Assembly: GCA_035463115.1 (NCBI GenBank)
Contig: DATHTO010000132.1
Coordinates: 1-16,206, forward strand
Direction of reading: 5' to 3'
From: BPGL01 sp035463115
Lineage (GTDB): Bacteria; Actinomycetota; UBA4738; HRBIN12
Length of the DNA stretch: 16,206 nt
Of this stretch, positions 14,472 through 16,206 are shown in pieces. How positions within the stretch are numbered: the first letter of the stretch is position 1; each line of letters opens with the position of its first letter. Made by a program: the position numbers and the translations under genes. Below the pieces are notes generated by a model. The model was not told the DNA's origin. It made no database searches and saw nothing but the letters and a program-made list of their open reading frames with translations.

Positions 14472-15426
14472 GGGTGCGGTACTCCGCCCGCATCTCCTCG
14501 GCTTTCGCCTGGGCGAGGGGATATCCCTCGCCGAGCGCTCCGAGGAAGGCGTCGAGCGCCTCCTCGAGCCGCTGGTCGGCGCCGCGCACCCGCGGAAGCA
14601 CCTTCTGGACGAACTGCTCGTCGAGGGCGACCTGCCATTCGGTGCCGAGCTCGCGCGCGGCCACGACGTAGTGGTGCATCTCGTCGAGCACGCGGAAGCC
14701 GAACGGTGCGAGCGGCTTGAGCGCGTCCCACACGCGCAGGACGTCCTCGCGGTACGGCTCACCGTCGAGGAACCGCAGCACGTAGTCGCGCTGCAGCGGG
14801 AGCTCGATCAGCTGGGCCCGGTCGTAGACCTTGTCGGCGAACCCGTGGGTCGTCTCGTCGACGTTCACGGTGCCCGCGAACTTCAGGTTCGGGGCCAGCT
14901 CCACGCTGTGTCCGGGTGCGAGGTCGAGCCGTGCGACGCCCTCGCGCGACCTGATCTCCATCGCCGAAAGGAACCGCGAGAAGTAGTGCTCGACGCGGGC
15001 GAGGTTCATCTCGTCGAGGATCACGTGGAACTCACGCGCCACGCGCCCCGCCATGTTCGAGGAGTCCCACTCGCGCGCGGCTTCCTGGACGAACTCGCTG
15101 AACGGCGTGTGGTGGTAGAAGCCGTCGAGGGGAGAGAGGTATCCGAGCAGGTCCTCGTTCGACGACCAGCTCGGGTCGACCGCGACCATCTTCACGCGCG
15201 CGCCGGCAGCCTCGGCGTAGGCCTGCGCGAGCCAGGTCTTGCCCGTTCCGCTCGGCCCCGACAGGATCACGAACCCCCGTGTCGACATCGCCAGGTGGTA
15301 CCGGCGGATCACGTCGTCGCCGATCAGGAACGTCGGCTGTGCCGAGCGGAACCGCCGGAGCAGCGCCGTGAAGGCCTCGCCGTGTGCGGCATGCGTCGAG
15401 ACGTTCCGGAGCGCCGTTTCCTGCAC
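14449..15426 (-). CDS. McrB-like AAA+ ATPase (COG1401 type)
   Basis: This 325-residue AAA+ protein has Walker A GPSGTGKT at 57-64, a Walker B region HVILDEMNLARVEHYFSRFL at 134-153 (Asp138, Glu139), sensor 1 in GTVNVDETTHGF at 185-196 and the arginine finger region DKVYDRAQLIEL at 198-209. LDEMNLARVE and NVDETTH are hallmarks of the McrB-like group that accompanies DUF2357/McrC-like nucleases in type IV restriction and other predicted antiphage modules. It lacks the N-terminal modified-DNA reader domain of E. coli McrB; the N-terminus holds only about 45 residues before the P-loop strand. Nucleotide preference (GTP or ATP) cannot be read. The GTG at 15426 is set by GGAGG 5 nt upstream. It is the first gene of a two-gene cassette. 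Confidence 0.82.
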   Translation of the reverse strand: MQETALRNVSTHAAHGEAFTALLRRFRSAQPTFLIGDDVIRRYHLAMSTRGFVILSGPSGTGKTWLAQAYAEAAGARVKMVAVDPSWSSNEDLLGYLSPLDGFYHHTPFSEFVQEAAREWDSSNMAGRVAREFHVILDEMNLARVEHYFSRFLSAMEIRSREGVARLDLAPGHSVELAPNLKFAGTVNVDETTHGFADKVYDRAQLIELPLQRDYVLRFLDGEPYREDVLRVWDALKPLAPFGFRVLDEMHHYVVAARELGTEWQVALDEQFVQKVLPRVRGADQRLEEALDAFLGALGEGYPLAQAKAEEMRAEYRTHGYASFF

Positions 15427-15431
15427 GTATA

Positions 15432-15436
15432 CCTCC
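15432..15436 (-). promoter_or_regulatory. Ribosome binding site for the McrB-like gene
   Basis: GGAGG on the minus strand, 5 nt before the GTG at 15426; it fixes this non-ATG start. Confidence 0.6.
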
Positions 15437-15493
15437 GCGGGTTCGGGGGGAGCTCATCCGGGCCTTCGTCGGCCCTTCCAAGACTCGGCGCGT

Positions 15494-15522
15494 GAGGGGC
15501 CCGACTGTAGCAGTGGACCCTC
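15494..15522 (-). promoter_or_regulatory. Extended -10 promoter covered by a dyad, upstream of the McrB-like cassette
   Basis: The minus strand reads TGCTACAGT, an extended -10 (TGnTAnnnT) with the hexamer at 15509-15504, about 75 nt ahead of the GTG start. No -35 is obvious, which fits an extended -10. An imperfect dyad is centred on it: ACTG/CAGT separated by 3 nt inside GAGGG/CCCTC arms (15494-15498 and 15518-15522). A repressor bound there would cover the promoter. Confidence 0.4.
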
Positions 15523-15600
15523 CTCTCGCACCAGGGCGAACGGGGGCCTCGGTTGCGCGGAGAAGCACCTCGGAGCGGCCGGCGTGATAGCGGCGTCGTC

Positions 15601-16206
15601 TCAGGCGGCGCCGGTGCTGTCCAGCGCCGCGACGAGGCGCTGCGCGGGCCCTCGGAACCCGTGCCGGTCGGCGAACGAGAGGAGCGCGTCGTCGTCGCGG
15701 TCGCCGGCCCAGACCGAAAGCGGTGCCGACGATCGGATCGGAACCAACTCCCGCATCTTGGCGATGTACTCCGTCGCCTCGACGAGCCTCGCCCGCAGCG
15801 CGGGCTTGCCCTTCAGGGGTCCAGGACGGGGCGACGGATGCGTCGCGTCGTGGAGGAGATCGTCGAGGCTGTCGTACGCCTGGATCAGCGCTCGCGCGGT
15901 CTTCTCCCCGACGCCGTGCACCCCCGGCAGCCCGTCGCTCGGATCACCCCGCAGGATCGCGAAGTCGACGTATCGCGACGCCGGCACGCCGTACTTCTCG
16001 AGCACCGCCGCCTCGTCGAACTCGTGGAGCTCGCTCACGCCGCGCAGCGTGAACAGCAGCTTCACCACCGGGTCGTCCACGAGCTGGAGCAGGTCGCGGT
16101 CGCCGCTCACGATCTCGATCCGATCGTCGTCACGCGCGTCGAGGCAGAAGGCGCCGATCGCGTCCTCGGCCTCCCAGCCCTCGCTCTGCGCTTGGAGGAG
16201 GCCCGT
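15601..16206 (-). CDS. 5'-3' exonuclease (Pol I 5' nuclease-like), 3' part only
   Basis: The last 201 residues of the protein are visible; the frame stays open to the right edge, so the start is outside. WEAEDAIG (visible residues 11-18) and SGDRDLLQL (34-42) carry metal-binding acidic residues of FEN/5' nucleases, and GDPSDGLPGVHGVGEKTA (87-104) is the helix-hairpin-helix that binds duplex DNA. The protein ends 70 or so residues after that with no polymerase domain, so it is a stand-alone 5' nuclease like those common in actinobacteria or like Xni/ExoIX. It would remove 5' flaps or RNA primers in replication and repair. A GTG at 16110 lies inside the conserved domain and is not a credible start. 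The McrB-like gene lies 174 bp downstream, same strand, with its own likely promoter. Confidence 0.88.
   Translation of the reverse strand, partial: TGLLQAQSEGWEAEDAIGAFCLDARDDDRIEIVSGDRDLLQLVDDPVVKLLFTLRGVSELHEFDEAAVLEKYGVPASRYVDFAILRGDPSDGLPGVHGVGEKTARALIQAYDSLDDLLHDATHPSPRPGPLKGKPALRARLVEATEYIAKMRELVPIRSSAPLSVWAGDRDDDALLSFADRHGFRGPAQRLVAALDSTGAA

Noticed and set aside
15460..15475. GGGCC/GGCCC hairpin in the McrB-like 5' leader as a riboswitch or attenuator
   Set aside because: A single 5-bp stem with a 6-nt loop is expected by chance at this GC content.
1..16206. Frequent GATC and CGATCG as a possible methylation or uptake signal
   Set aside because: Most copies fall in frame on Ile-ATC and Asp-GAT codons followed by G, so codon preference explains them.
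1..16206. CRISPR arrays, tRNA or rRNA genes, insertion sequences
   Set aside because: No regularly spaced repeats, cloverleaf-like segments, transposase motifs or terminal repeats were found on reading both strands.

Overview
This is a very GC-rich window with dense coding on both strands. The mix of genes suggests a chromosome from a deep-branching actinomycete or a similar high-GC lineage such as Chloroflexota. Pointers are a SpoIID/LytB lipoprotein, a secreted subtilase, an actinobacterial-type adenosine deaminase, a CopA with a CsoR-like operator, and two genes whose ATG lies 8 nt after a TANNNT box as in leaderless transcripts. The taxonomic call is an inference. I see no rRNA, tRNA, CRISPR array, insertion sequence or integrase. 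No gap without a gene exceeds about 235 bp.

Region 1 (1-5750): the tail of a plus-strand zinc-ribbon protein converges on five minus-strand genes. In transcription order these are a 57-residue YHS-domain protein, the Cu+ exporter CopA, a GNAT acetyltransferase, a SpoIID/LytB lipoprotein and a COG1119-type ABC ATPase. The YHS-CopA pair is a copper unit behind a palindrome that looks like a CsoR operator. A hairpin and a leaderless-type promoter separate GNAT from it.

Region 2 (5751-9140): a 184-bp divergent intergenic region with two dyads leads rightward into a flavin disulfide oxidoreductase. This gene converges on adenosine deaminase. A short divergent region full of inverted repeats separates adenosine deaminase from a short cation-efflux-like membrane protein, which converges on the next gene over a hairpin that includes both stop codons.

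Region 3 (9137-13649): a secreted S8 protease, and a fusion of an APH-type kinase with a class III PLP enzyme of the ammonio-phospholyase type. The fusion may phosphorylate a hydroxy-amine and then eliminate phosphate and ammonia.

Region 4 (13650-16206): a palindrome-rich spacer, a two-gene McrB-like AAA+/DUF2357-like cassette and the 3' part of a 5'-3' exonuclease gene. The DUF2357-like partner stops where a nuclease domain would normally follow. This cassette, its dyad-covered promoter and the five palindromes packed into 99 bp behind it are the least explained part of the window.
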